Virus record (IMG/VR): IMGVR_UViG_3300013137_000010
Coordinates: 1 to 64,000 of that record
Origin: a virus
Direction: 5' to 3' (one strand)
Length of the DNA stretch: 64,000 nt
The first letter of the stretch is position 1. Each line of letters begins with the position of its first letter. Under the pieces are notes generated by a model that was given only the letters and a program-made list of their open reading frames with translations, had not been told where the DNA came from and did no database searches. The translations under genes were made by a program, and so were the position numbers. This document shows, piece after piece, positions 26,152 through 34,816 of this stretch.

Positions 26152-27270
26152 ATGAAATGTAAATTATGTGATAAAAAATTTGATTCTATTGTTGGTTTGT
26201 CTGTTCATTTATCTAAAGAACATAAAGAAGTATCTAAGAAAGATTATTATGATAAATATCTTAAAAAGGAAAACGAAGGTAAATGTTATTTTTGTGGAAA
26301 TGATGCAATATTTAAAGATATATCTAATGGATATCACAGAATATGTAAATCTAAAGAATGTTTAGGAAAAACAAGAGCAACTGGAACTCCAGAATTTTTA
26401 ATGTATAAATATGGATTATCTAAAAAAGATGCCTTACTATTAACAATTCAAAACGCAAAAGAACGAGGTGAAAAAATAAAAAAATCATTGGATCAAAGTT
26501 TTAGTAGAAATAAAAATTTTTTTAAGGAAAAATCTCATCAATGTATTGAATTTTGGTTAAAAAGAGGATATACAGAAGAGGAGGCAAAGAAAAAAGTCGA
26601 AGATATTTTTAATGATATACATCAAAAAACTTGGAATAAAAGAAGGAATAATCCAGAATTATATCAAGATATAAATACAACTCAAATAGGATATTGGACT
26701 AAAAAAGGTCTTTCCGAAGATGATGCAAAAGAAAAAATAAAGGAAAGACAAAGAACTTTTACATTAAAAGGATGTATTGATAAATATGGTGAGGAAGAAG
26801 GATTAAAAATTTTTAATAATAGGCAGGATAAATGGAGTGCTAAGGTTGAAGATTTATATAAAAATGGAAAATTTACAAGATTTACTAAAGAACCATATTC
26901 TAAAAATGAAATAGAATTATTTGATTACTTATCAAATAATTTAGATATAAAAGATAAAGTTCATTATGGTGATGATCAATTTTTCAGATATTTTTCAGAT
27001 TTAGGCAGAACTTTTTCTTACGATTTTGTTTTTGGTAAAAAAATAATTGAATTCAATGGAGATTATTGGCATTGTAATCCTAATTATTATAATTCAAATT
27101 ATTTTCATAAGTATCTTCAAATGTTTGCTTATGAAATTTGGGATAAAGATAAGTTAAGGATAAATTCTATTAAAAAAGTTGGATTTGATGTATTAATAAT
27201 ATGGGAAGACGATTTTAATAGAAAAAAACAACAAATTTTACAGCAATGTATAGATTTTTTGAAAAATTAA
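26152..27270 (+). CDS. Vsr-like homing endonuclease between the split-intein halves
   Basis: A 372-residue protein. It has an N-terminal C2H2-like finger (CKLCDKKFDSIVGLSVHLSK) and a second cysteine cluster (CYFCGNDAIF...ICKSKEC) near residues 46-68. Two similar helical segments, FWLKRGYTEEEAKKKVEDIF and YWTKKGLSEDDAKEKIKERQ, lie at about 131-150 and 182-201. The C-terminal nuclease core has KIIEFNGDYWHCNP near 308 and VLIIWEDDF near 350, the layout of very-short-patch-repair-type (Vsr/EDxHD) nucleases. This class was described in fractured phage genes with split inteins. It presumably cuts uninterrupted helicase alleles to spread the insertion. Confidence 0.8.
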   Translation: MKCKLCDKKFDSIVGLSVHLSKEHKEVSKKDYYDKYLKKENEGKCYFCGNDAIFKDISNGYHRICKSKECLGKTRATGTPEFLMYKYGLSKKDALLLTIQNAKERGEKIKKSLDQSFSRNKNFFKEKSHQCIEFWLKRGYTEEEAKKKVEDIFNDIHQKTWNKRRNNPELYQDINTTQIGYWTKKGLSEDDAKEKIKERQRTFTLKGCIDKYGEEEGLKIFNNRQDKWSAKVEDLYKNGKFTRFTKEPYSKNEIELFDYLSNNLDIKDKVHYGDDQFFRYFSDLGRTFSYDFVFGKKIIEFNGDYWHCNPNYYNSNYFHKYLQMFAYEIWDKDKLRINSIKKVGFDVLIIWEDDFNRKKQQILQQCIDFLKN

Positions 27271-27279
27271 ATTAATAAA

Positions 27280-28356
27280 ATGATATTTGATAGAAAGTTT
27301 ATAGATACAATAGAATTAGATGAATGGGAAGTTGAGACTGATACTGGCTGGTCTGATATTAAAGCTATTGGTAAAACAATAGAGTATGATGAATGGTTGT
27401 TAAAAACCGATAAATTAGAACTAGTTTGTGCTGACACACATATAGTTTTTGATGAATATTTTAATGAAGTTTTCATTAAAGATTTAAAAATTGGTGATAG
27501 AATAATAACTAAAAATGGAATAGAATCAGTTCAAATATGTTATAATACTAACATAAAGTCTAATATGTATGATTTACAATTAGACGATATAAATCATAGA
27601 TTTTATACTAATGATATATTAAGTCATAATAGTATGTGGTTGCATAATATTGCAACTAATGCTGCAAATGCGGGTGCTAATGTTTTAGTAATAACATTAG
27701 AAATGGCAACAAGAAAGGTTATGAAAAGATTGGGTTCAATGCGTCTTAAGATTAATTCAGATGAATATGATGAAAAATCTAAAGACGCAGTTTTTATGAA
27801 GCAAAGATTAAATAATCTTAAATCTCAGTCTAGTGTTGGAAATTTATTTGATTCTCAACCTGGTAAAATTTTTGTTAAGAAATACAATACTAGTGATTGT
27901 ACTGTTACTGATATAGATAATTATGTTAAAAAATTTGAGGAAGTTAAAAGGATTAAAGTAGGAATGATTATTGTAGATTATATAAACATTATGGCAATTG
28001 AAAAAGGCTTTGATATTACTAATATGCTTTATTTAAAAGGAAAACATTTAGCAGAAGGTTTAAGAAAAATTGCAGATAAATATGAATGTGCAGTAGTAAC
28101 TGCAACACAAACAGACAAAGCAGTTTGGGGTGCATCCGATATTAAACTTGGTGACATACCTGAAAGTAAAGCTATTGCTGATACAGCTGACTCTGTGTGG
28201 GGTATTATTAGAAATCCAGAAATGAAAAAGAATAACATATATAGATTAAAAATTTTAAAACTTAGAGATGGTGAACATCACGAAGAGCAAGTTAGATTTG
28301 ATTTTAATACTAAATTTTTAACTATGGAAAATGATCAATTAGTTGGAACTAAATAA
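27280..28356 (+). CDS. Split-intein C-fragment fused to replicative helicase C-half
   Basis: A 358-residue protein. Residues 1-117 are the intein C-fragment. It includes a block B-like KLELVCADTHIVF near residues 45-57, strand ELWEVET-type repeats, and a classic C-terminal block HRFYTNDILSHN ending at N117 with penultimate histidine. Residue 118 is the serine that completes Walker A. The rest (241 residues) is the DnaB/gp41 motor, with VGMIIVDYINIMA as Walker B and VVTATQTDKAVWG, KAIADTADSVWGIIR, LKILKLRDGEH as later motifs. It starts 9 bases after the endonuclease stop. The N-half is at 25387. Confidence 0.9.
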   Translation: MIFDRKFIDTIELDEWEVETDTGWSDIKAIGKTIEYDEWLLKTDKLELVCADTHIVFDEYFNEVFIKDLKIGDRIITKNGIESVQICYNTNIKSNMYDLQLDDINHRFYTNDILSHNSMWLHNIATNAANAGANVLVITLEMATRKVMKRLGSMRLKINSDEYDEKSKDAVFMKQRLNNLKSQSSVGNLFDSQPGKIFVKKYNTSDCTVTDIDNYVKKFEEVKRIKVGMIIVDYINIMAIEKGFDITNMLYLKGKHLAEGLRKIADKYECAVVTATQTDKAVWGASDIKLGDIPESKAIADTADSVWGIIRNPEMKKNNIYRLKILKLRDGEHHEEQVRFDFNTKFLTMENDQLVGTK

Positions 28357-28382
28357 TATCTAAAAATTAACTTATTTAATTA

Positions 28383-29090
28383 ATGAAGAAAAAGGATGTA
28401 GATGAAATAGAAGATAATTTAGATAATGATTTGGAAGATGAGTTAAATGATATTGATGAAGTTATTATAGAAGATGAATATGTAGATGAATCTTCAGATG
28501 AATCTTCAGATGAAATAGATATAGCTGAGATAGATGAAGAAATAGAAGGTGAGGATGAAGAAGATGAAGATGATGATGATGATATCATGTTTAAGTTTAA
28601 TACCAACAATCATAAACTTGAAGGTAAACATTCTCTTGCAAGAGATACTATTTTTAAAGGAAAATTAGAGGATAATGCAGAAGAATCAGAACATCTAATA
28701 CATCAGGATGACTTTAATATAAGTGACGGACTACCTATAGAGATGGGAACCACTTATGAATTTGAAAGTAAATATCACGAAGAATATGTAAATAGATTGA
28801 ATCTTCAAAAGGATGTTTATGATTTACTAAATGATAAGACTGATTTAGATTTTTCTTCTAATAGAAGAAAACCGAACAGGCAGGCATTTAATGACTATTA
28901 TAAAATGCTGCTAGATCATATCGGTAAAGATTATACCAAATCAGAAATCTTTGTGGAACTTTCATATTATTTTACAGATAATATTTTTAATATGTTTAAA
29001 CTACTTGATAAAGAATGTGCAACTCAAATAATAGTAGAGTTAAAGCAGAGTGGTTATTTAACTAATTTGAATAATATAAATTTTATATAG
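28383..29090 (+). CDS. Hypothetical protein with hyperacidic N-terminus
   Basis: A 235-residue protein. Residues 1-68 are almost entirely Asp, Glu, Ser and Ile (for example EEIEGEDEEDEDDDDDIM). Residues 100-235 form a helical domain of unknown family. Placement between the helicase and ribonucleotide reductase genes suggests a replication role, possibly a loader or single-strand-binding partner with an acidic DNA-mimic tail, but no motif proves this. Confidence 0.55.
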   Translation: MKKKDVDEIEDNLDNDLEDELNDIDEVIIEDEYVDESSDESSDEIDIAEIDEEIEGEDEEDEDDDDDIMFKFNTNNHKLEGKHSLARDTIFKGKLEDNAEESEHLIHQDDFNISDGLPIEMGTTYEFESKYHEEYVNRLNLQKDVYDLLNDKTDLDFSSNRRKPNRQAFNDYYKMLLDHIGKDYTKSEIFVELSYYFTDNIFNMFKLLDKECATQIIVELKQSGYLTNLNNINFI

Positions 29091-29110
29091 AAAAAATAAT
29101 TAAAAACGGT

Positions 29111-31657
29111 ATGAATTATAAAAGAGACGATGTATATGAAGCAACGTTGAAATATTTTAAGGGTGATACTTTGGCAGCTGATGTTTGGGTAAATAAGTAT
29201 GCTCTTAAGGAAACAGTGAATGGTGAAACTGTTTATCACGAATTAACACCAGATGATATGCATAGAAGAATTGCAAAAGAACTGAATAGAATTGAAAATA
29301 AATATGAAAATCCGCTTTCAGAAGATTTGATTTTTGATCTAATAAAAAACTTTGAATATATCATTCCTCAGGGTTCACCAATGTCAGGTATTGGTAATGA
29401 TAAGCAAGTTGTATCTCTATCAAATTGTTTTGTTATTGGTAATCATCCATCTGATTCGTATGGTTCTATTATGCAAATTGATGAAGAACAAATACAATTA
29501 ATGAAACGTAGAGGTGGTGTTGGACATGATCTTTCACATATTAGACCTGCAGGTACACCAGTTAAAAATTCAGCATTAACATCAACTGGCTTAGTTCCTT
29601 TTATGACAAGATACTCTAACTCTACCAATGAAGTTGCACAAGGCGGACGAAGAGGTGCACTAATGCTAACTTGTTCTATTAAACATCCGGATTCAGAACA
29701 TTTTATTGATGCAAAATTGGAACAAGGTAAAGTTACTGGTGCAAATATTTCAGTTAAAGTAACTGATGAATTTATGAAAGCTGCAATGAGCACCAAAGTA
29801 TTTACTCAGCAATTTCCAATTGATTCTGATAATCCTTTGTTTAAAAAAGATATCGATGCACAAAAATTATGGAAAAAGATTATTCACAATGCTTGGAAAT
29901 CCGCTGAACCAGGCGTGCTATTTTGGGATACTTTGATTAATGAATCTGTACCTGATTGTTATCGGGAAGAAGGTTTTGAAACTGTATCAACAAATCCTTG
30001 TGGTGAATTGCCATTATGTCCATATGATTCTTGTAGATTATTAGCTATTAATTTATATAGTTATGTAGTTAACCCATTTACAGATAAATCTTATTTTGAT
30101 TGGAAAAAATTTAAACAGCATGTGATATATGCTGAAAGATTTATGGATGATATAGTTGATTTGGAGTCTGAAAAAATTCAAATGATATTATCTAAAATTG
30201 AGTCTGATCCAGAGCCAGAAAATATTAAACGAGTAGAGAGAGAAACATGGAGTAAAATAATGGAAATGACATTAAAAGGTCGTAGAACTGGTTTAGGTGT
30301 AACATCAGAGGGTGATATGTTAGCTGCACTAGGTTTAAGATATGGAACACCTGAAGCAACTGATTTTTCAACTGAAGTTCATAAAAATTTAGCTATTAGT
30401 GCATATAAATCATCAGCAATTATGGCTAAAGAAAGAGGAACATTTTCAGTTTATAATTATGAAAAAGAACTAAATAATCCATTTATTCAAAGATTAAAAG
30501 AAGCAGATCCTGAATTAGACAGAATGCTTAAAGAATGTGGTAGAAGAAATATTGCATTGCTAACTATTGCGCCAACAGGCTCAGTTTCTATTCTAACTCA
30601 GACAACTTCTGGTATTGAGCCGGCATATCTTGTTTCATATAAAAGAAGAAGAAAAATCAATCCAACCGATAAATCAGGTAGAATTGATTTTATAGATGCT
30701 GAAGGTGTGAAGTGGGAAGAATATAATGTCTTTCATCATAAATTTGAGACCTGGTTGAAAGTTAATGGTTATAATGTGAATGAAGTTAAAAATATGAAGG
30801 ATTCTGAGTTAAAACCAGTCATTGAAAAATCACCATATTATAAAGCTACATCAAACGATGTTGATTGGGTTGAAAAAGTTAGAATGCAAGGTATGATTCA
30901 AAAATTCGTTGATCATTCAATTTCAGTAACTGTTAATTTACCAAATAATGTAACCGAAGAAATTGTATCTAAAGTTTATGAAACTGGTTGGTCGAGTGGA
31001 TGTAAAGGTTTAACAATTTATCGTGACGGATCTCGCCAAGGTGTTATTATGTCAAATGAAGGTACTACTCAGAATGTTGTTAAAGAGCCTGAAGAAAATA
31101 ATGCAAAACCAAGACCTAAGCGTCTTGAATGTGAGGTTGTTAGATTTACTAATAATAAAGAAAAGTGGGTTGGTTTCTTAGGATTAATGACTGATGATAA
31201 AGGTGAGAAATATCCATACGAACTTTTTACAGGTTTATTGGATGAATTTTACGTTCCACCAAGTGTAGAAAAAGGCGAAATTGTTAAATTTAAAGAGGGT
31301 GGTGAGAAAAGCAGATATGACTTTGTTTATAAGGATAAAGATGGTTATCATGTAACAATGGAAGGCTTAAATAGAGCTTTTGATAGAGAATTTTGGAATG
31401 TTAGTAAATTTTTATCTGCATTTTTGAGACATAGAATACATTTACCTAGTGTTATTAATCTTATAGATAGTCTCCAATTAAGTTCAGATGTTGCTGCGTT
31501 TGGAACCTGGAAAAGTGGGGTAAAAAGAATTATTAAGAAGTATATTAACTCAACAGTTGCCGGTGAATCGTGTCCTGAGTGTGGTTCTACAGATTTAAAA
31601 TATGAAGCTGGCTGCAAAACTTGCAACAACTGTGGATGGAGTAAATGTTCTGATTAA
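29111..31657 (+). CDS. nrdJ: Class II (adenosylcobalamin-dependent) ribonucleotide reductase
   Basis: An 848-residue NrdJ. It has SLSNCFVIG (C about 106), MKRRGGVGHDLSHIRPAG, the NPCGELPLC active-site loop near residue 297, GRRTGLGVTSEGDMLAALG, IAPTGSVSI, a GWSSGCKGLTIYRDGSRQG segment, a TSCPD-type C-terminal domain (KRLECEVVRFTNNKEKWVGF), and a final zinc-ribbon with CPECGSTDL...CKTCNNCGWSKC, which carries the reducing cysteines. It reduces ribonucleotides to deoxyribonucleotides using host vitamin B12 coenzyme. The ATG follows the acidic protein gene by 20 bases. No intein is visible in it. Confidence 0.93.
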   Translation: MNYKRDDVYEATLKYFKGDTLAADVWVNKYALKETVNGETVYHELTPDDMHRRIAKELNRIENKYENPLSEDLIFDLIKNFEYIIPQGSPMSGIGNDKQVVSLSNCFVIGNHPSDSYGSIMQIDEEQIQLMKRRGGVGHDLSHIRPAGTPVKNSALTSTGLVPFMTRYSNSTNEVAQGGRRGALMLTCSIKHPDSEHFIDAKLEQGKVTGANISVKVTDEFMKAAMSTKVFTQQFPIDSDNPLFKKDIDAQKLWKKIIHNAWKSAEPGVLFWDTLINESVPDCYREEGFETVSTNPCGELPLCPYDSCRLLAINLYSYVVNPFTDKSYFDWKKFKQHVIYAERFMDDIVDLESEKIQMILSKIESDPEPENIKRVERETWSKIMEMTLKGRRTGLGVTSEGDMLAALGLRYGTPEATDFSTEVHKNLAISAYKSSAIMAKERGTFSVYNYEKELNNPFIQRLKEADPELDRMLKECGRRNIALLTIAPTGSVSILTQTTSGIEPAYLVSYKRRRKINPTDKSGRIDFIDAEGVKWEEYNVFHHKFETWLKVNGYNVNEVKNMKDSELKPVIEKSPYYKATSNDVDWVEKVRMQGMIQKFVDHSISVTVNLPNNVTEEIVSKVYETGWSSGCKGLTIYRDGSRQGVIMSNEGTTQNVVKEPEENNAKPRPKRLECEVVRFTNNKEKWVGFLGLMTDDKGEKYPYELFTGLLDEFYVPPSVEKGEIVKFKEGGEKSRYDFVYKDKDGYHVTMEGLNRAFDREFWNVSKFLSAFLRHRIHLPSVINLIDSLQLSSDVAAFGTWKSGVKRIIKKYINSTVAGESCPECGSTDLKYEAGCKTCNNCGWSKCSD

Positions 31658-31738
31658 TTTTAAAATAATCCACATATTTTACATTTTTGACAACCAATAT
31701 TTTACAAGGTGGTGAAAATGTTATAAATATAAAGATGT

Positions 31739-31822
31739 GCTGTTGAAAGAGCAGGTAAAAAATATTTATTGATTCTTGATAAAGATTATTCTGATTTTGA
31801 AAAAATTATGAATTTAATATGA
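31739..31822 (+). pseudogene. C-terminal remnant of an endonuclease-like protein
   Basis: The frame AVERAGKKYLLILDKDYSDF then EKIMNLI and stop resembles the last strand and helix of phage homing or Vsr-like endonucleases (xxKYLxIxDKDY). An in-frame stop lies just upstream, so only a tail remains. Its TGA overlaps the ATG of the next gene. Confidence 0.35.
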
Positions 31823-33009
31823 CACAATTTGTTACTAGATTTAGAGATGATCACGTTTATTTAGAAATCGTAGGTGATGTAGATGATACAAATGAATATT
31901 TTGTTGAATTTATAGACGAAAATTCTGGAACGATTGAATATTCCACCATAATTAAAGTTAATTATTGGTCAAAAATTAATACTAATGAAGATAAAAATAT
32001 AACAATTAGAATAACATCTAATGATACAGTTATATTTGAGAGAAATCAAAATTACAAATATAATAGAGTCTATATTTTGATAGGTTCAACATCTCTCGGA
32101 GATAGCATTGCATGGATTCCTTGTGTTGAAGAATATAGAAAATTACATAATAATGTTAAAGTTGTATTATTTACATATCATAATTATCTATTTAACAAAG
32201 CATATCCTGATATTGAATTTACTAATGTATCTAATCCTGATTATATCAACGATGTAGACAAGAAATTTAGGATTGATTATGGACCTGAACTTTATAGAGT
32301 TAATAATATTCTGGCTCCTGAGCTTTGGAAAGTGGCTAATCAAAAGTATGATAATGTTATCAAATATTTTGATTATAGAACTTGTTCATTGCAATCTATA
32401 GGCAATATGATATTAGGTTTACCTAATATTGAAATTATACCTAAGGTAAATATACCTGATGATAATGGTCCTAAGATAAAAGGTAAGTATGTTGTTGTTG
32501 CAATTCAATCTACATCTCAACTAAAATATTGGAATAATCCTTTTGGCTGGGAGAGGTTGTTTGATTTTTTAGGTAGAAATGGTTATAAGGTTGTTATTAT
32601 TGATAAATATAAGAATTTCGGTGTAACTGGATATTTTAATCAAGCACCTAAAAGTAAATATGTGATAGATAAAACTGGAGATTATCCACTAAGCGATAGA
32701 ATAACAGATATTAAATATGCTGAAATGATGATTACAATTAGTTCTGGTTTGGCTTGGCTATCCTGGGCTGTTGGAACTTCTGTGGTTATGATAAGTGGAT
32801 TCACCAAACCATCAAATGAGTTCCAGAGTAATATTATTAGAATTCATAATCCAAATGTTTGTAATGGATGTTGGAATGACACATCTATAACTTTTGATGC
32901 AGTAGATTGGTTATTTTGTCCTAGGAAGCAAGATTTTATTTGCTCTAAAGCTATATTACCTAAAGATGTGATAGATGCTGTTAAGAGATTTATGAAAAAA
33001 GAGAGCTAA
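31819..33009 (+). CDS. O-heptosyltransferase-like glycosyltransferase (TibC/BAHT type)
   Basis: A 396-residue protein with a small N-terminal strand-rich domain (1-85) and a GT9-type body. It has YILIGSTSLGDSIAWIPCVE near residue 91, VVAIQSTSQLKYWNNPFGWE near 226, DYPLSDRITDIKYAEMMITI then SSGLAWLSWAVGT and VVMISGFTKPSNEF, and the cysteine set VCNGCWND and CPRKQDF, which in autotransporter heptosyltransferases binds iron. Those enzymes add heptose to serines of adhesins. With the heptose-kinase-like gene at 15138 it suggests virion-protein or host-surface heptosylation. Confidence 0.75.
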   Translation: MTQFVTRFRDDHVYLEIVGDVDDTNEYFVEFIDENSGTIEYSTIIKVNYWSKINTNEDKNITIRITSNDTVIFERNQNYKYNRVYILIGSTSLGDSIAWIPCVEEYRKLHNNVKVVLFTYHNYLFNKAYPDIEFTNVSNPDYINDVDKKFRIDYGPELYRVNNILAPELWKVANQKYDNVIKYFDYRTCSLQSIGNMILGLPNIEIIPKVNIPDDNGPKIKGKYVVVAIQSTSQLKYWNNPFGWERLFDFLGRNGYKVVIIDKYKNFGVTGYFNQAPKSKYVIDKTGDYPLSDRITDIKYAEMMITISSGLAWLSWAVGTSVVMISGFTKPSNEFQSNIIRIHNPNVCNGCWNDTSITFDAVDWLFCPRKQDFICSKAILPKDVIDAVKRFMKKES

Positions 33010-33024
33010 ATGGCTCTCTTTTCT
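32995..33024. terminator. Bidirectional rho-independent terminator
   Basis: GAGAGC / GCTCTC stem with A run before and T run after, between convergent genes. Confidence 0.75.
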
Positions 33025-33389
33025 ATTTTATTGAGTTTATCTATTCTGGTTTCTCTTAGATATCTTGGACGATCTACCTCTATTAGTATTTTATTTCTAT
33101 TTTGAATATCTTTTGTGATCTGAATTTTATATTTTTTAATAGATTTACGAGAAAAAAATAATCCCCAAGACCAAATAATGAAACAAAGATTCCATGAAAT
33201 AAAATTAATAAGATTAATTGTATCTGATAGATCTTTGTTTATGATAATCATTTTAATTATTAAAAATAAATAAAGCAGAGAAAATATTATAGAACAAATG
33301 AAATAAAGTTTCATTCTTTTTAACGCTTTTTTTGATCTTTTTATAGAATATTCATAATATTCTAATATTTCACTATTAAGTTTATTCAT
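33006..33389 (-). CDS. Small membrane protein with two transmembrane segments
   Basis: A 127-residue protein. Helices at about 28-48 (LYFICSIIFSLLYLFLIIKM) and 62-79 (ISWNLCFIIWSWGLFF) are strongly hydrophobic, flanked by basic cytoplasmic segments. The N- and C-termini are both basic, so both probably face the cytoplasm. The family is not recognised. It could be a holin-like or superinfection protein, but the charge and length do not settle it. It shares a terminator with the heptosyltransferase-like gene. Confidence 0.55.
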   Translation of the reverse strand: MNKLNSEILEYYEYSIKRSKKALKRMKLYFICSIIFSLLYLFLIIKMIIINKDLSDTINLINFISWNLCFIIWSWGLFFSRKSIKKYKIQITKDIQNRNKILIEVDRPRYLRETRIDKLNKIEKRAI

Positions 33390-33410
33390 ATTTTTTGTTT
33401 TATAAGAGTA

Positions 33411-33446
33411 AAAAGTAAAGCCACCTTTAAGGTGGCTTTACTTTTT
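33411..33446. terminator. Rho-independent terminator after the MoxR-like gene
   Basis: GTAAAGCCACC / GGTGGCTTTAC, an 11-bp stem with a TTTAA loop, flanked by A and T runs. It lies just past the 3' end of the leftward MoxR-like gene. Confidence 0.8.
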
Positions 33447-33458
33447 CTTTGTTAATGA

Positions 33459-34733
33459 TTATTTTTCATCATCATCAACATGCTTCATTATGGCATCACG
33501 GAATTTATTGAATCTCTTATCAGCCAAGAATTTTTCAGCTGCTTTGTTGTCTTTAGTATCCTCGGAGAGTGTATATTCAACATCAAGAACGTGAAGCAGG
33601 TAACCTACAATTTCATCATCAGAGATAGTCTGAAGGAACCTGACAAGGTTTTCCTGCTCTTTTGGTTTCAACTGAGAGATCTTCCTTTCTTTCATGTTAG
33701 TAAGAAGTTCGGATTTCTTATCACGGTTGAAGTTTTTAATATCATCTTCAATTTCATCAAACCTGTTAAGAACATCATCAAGAGTGATTTTGAGAGTATC
33801 TTCACAGTATCGGATAAATCGAGCGTTAGATGCACCAACATAACCATGTCCGATTTCTTTAATATCGTTGATCCAGACACGAATATTCGGAAATTTCTTA
33901 ATCATAATCGGAGCTTTGGTATTTTCATCAAGAATATCATTTCCCCTCGGGTCTTTTTTAGTTACCCATTCGCCATAGTTTTCAAAGATATAATCTGAGA
34001 GAAAAGTCCAGGAACGAGGTGTTGCATAGGCTTTATTCCTCTGATTTCTTTCATCTGGTTTTTTGTAATAGTGTTCAGTGTGTGTTTTCAAAAACTGAAC
34101 AATTACCGGACAAACATTTTCATTGGCATACTGCTCAACCCATTCTGGATAAGGCAAAGTATGTTCAATGTGGATCAGACGGTTGTTAAGAGCCTGGTCA
34201 AATTCTTCAACATCAGTACCATCTTCTTCACCAAGGTTACCTGATGCACACATCATTACATTTGAATTAAATTTGAAGAAAGCACCGATTTCACGTTCAA
34301 GAAGCATCTGAAGTGCAGCGTTACGAACAGCAAGAGTGGAACGGTTCAATTCCTCAAAGTGAATAATTGACGGTTTTTCATTTGCAATATAAGCCCATTT
34401 TGGTGCAACGTGAGCAAGCATTTTCTGCTTAACAATATTACCTTCACTATTAGTGATGTCGCACTCATCAACAGCAGGAAATAGACCCACATCAGTTTCA
34501 TCCACCATTGAAAGTCGAATATCAAAATACTGAAACCCCATCTTATTTGCGATAGATCTCATAATTGCGGATTTAGCATATCCAGGAGCAGATTGAATGT
34601 AGAGAACACCACTTTTAGCATTCATCATCTTAAAATACCTTTTTTCTCTGTCGGAGAGAGATTCAAAACCTTTCGGGAACTTGTTCGCACCTTCGAAAGA
34701 AATACCTTTACCGATTTTGTTTTTAACTGCCAT
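33459..34733 (-). CDS. MoxR-like AAA+ ATPase
   Basis: A 424-residue AAA+ protein. Its Walker A is QSAPGYAKSA near residues 47-56, with alanine in place of two glycines, Walker B is SIIHFEELNRS near 120-130, then LQMLLERE and sensor 1 VMMCASGN. MoxR ATPases act with VWA-domain proteins as chaperones or metal-insertion systems, and a metallopeptidase/VWA gene lies at 38275 in the same block. Codon choice is richer in G+C than in the neighbouring phage genes. It has a host-type TATATTTG promoter. Confidence 0.8.
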   Translation of the reverse strand: MAVKNKIGKGISFEGANKFPKGFESLSDREKRYFKMMNAKSGVLYIQSAPGYAKSAIMRSIANKMGFQYFDIRLSMVDETDVGLFPAVDECDITNSEGNIVKQKMLAHVAPKWAYIANEKPSIIHFEELNRSTLAVRNAALQMLLEREIGAFFKFNSNVMMCASGNLGEEDGTDVEEFDQALNNRLIHIEHTLPYPEWVEQYANENVCPVIVQFLKTHTEHYYKKPDERNQRNKAYATPRSWTFLSDYIFENYGEWVTKKDPRGNDILDENTKAPIMIKKFPNIRVWINDIKEIGHGYVGASNARFIRYCEDTLKITLDDVLNRFDEIEDDIKNFNRDKKSELLTNMKERKISQLKPKEQENLVRFLQTISDDEIVGYLLHVLDVEYTLSEDTKDNKAAEKFLADKRFNKFRDAIMKHVDDDEK

Positions 34734-34767
34734 AATGAATTATTATTTATGTTTCTTAATTAGATTA

Positions 34768-34775
34768 CAAATATA
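34768..34775 (-). promoter_or_regulatory. Bacteroidota-type -7 element for the MoxR-like gene
   Basis: Minus-strand TATATTTG (TAnnTTTG) in CGTATATTTGTAATC, 35 bases before the start codon. Confidence 0.6.
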
Positions 34776-34816
34776 CGGTTTTATTTTTTATCACCAAAAC
34801 AAATTATATATTTTTT

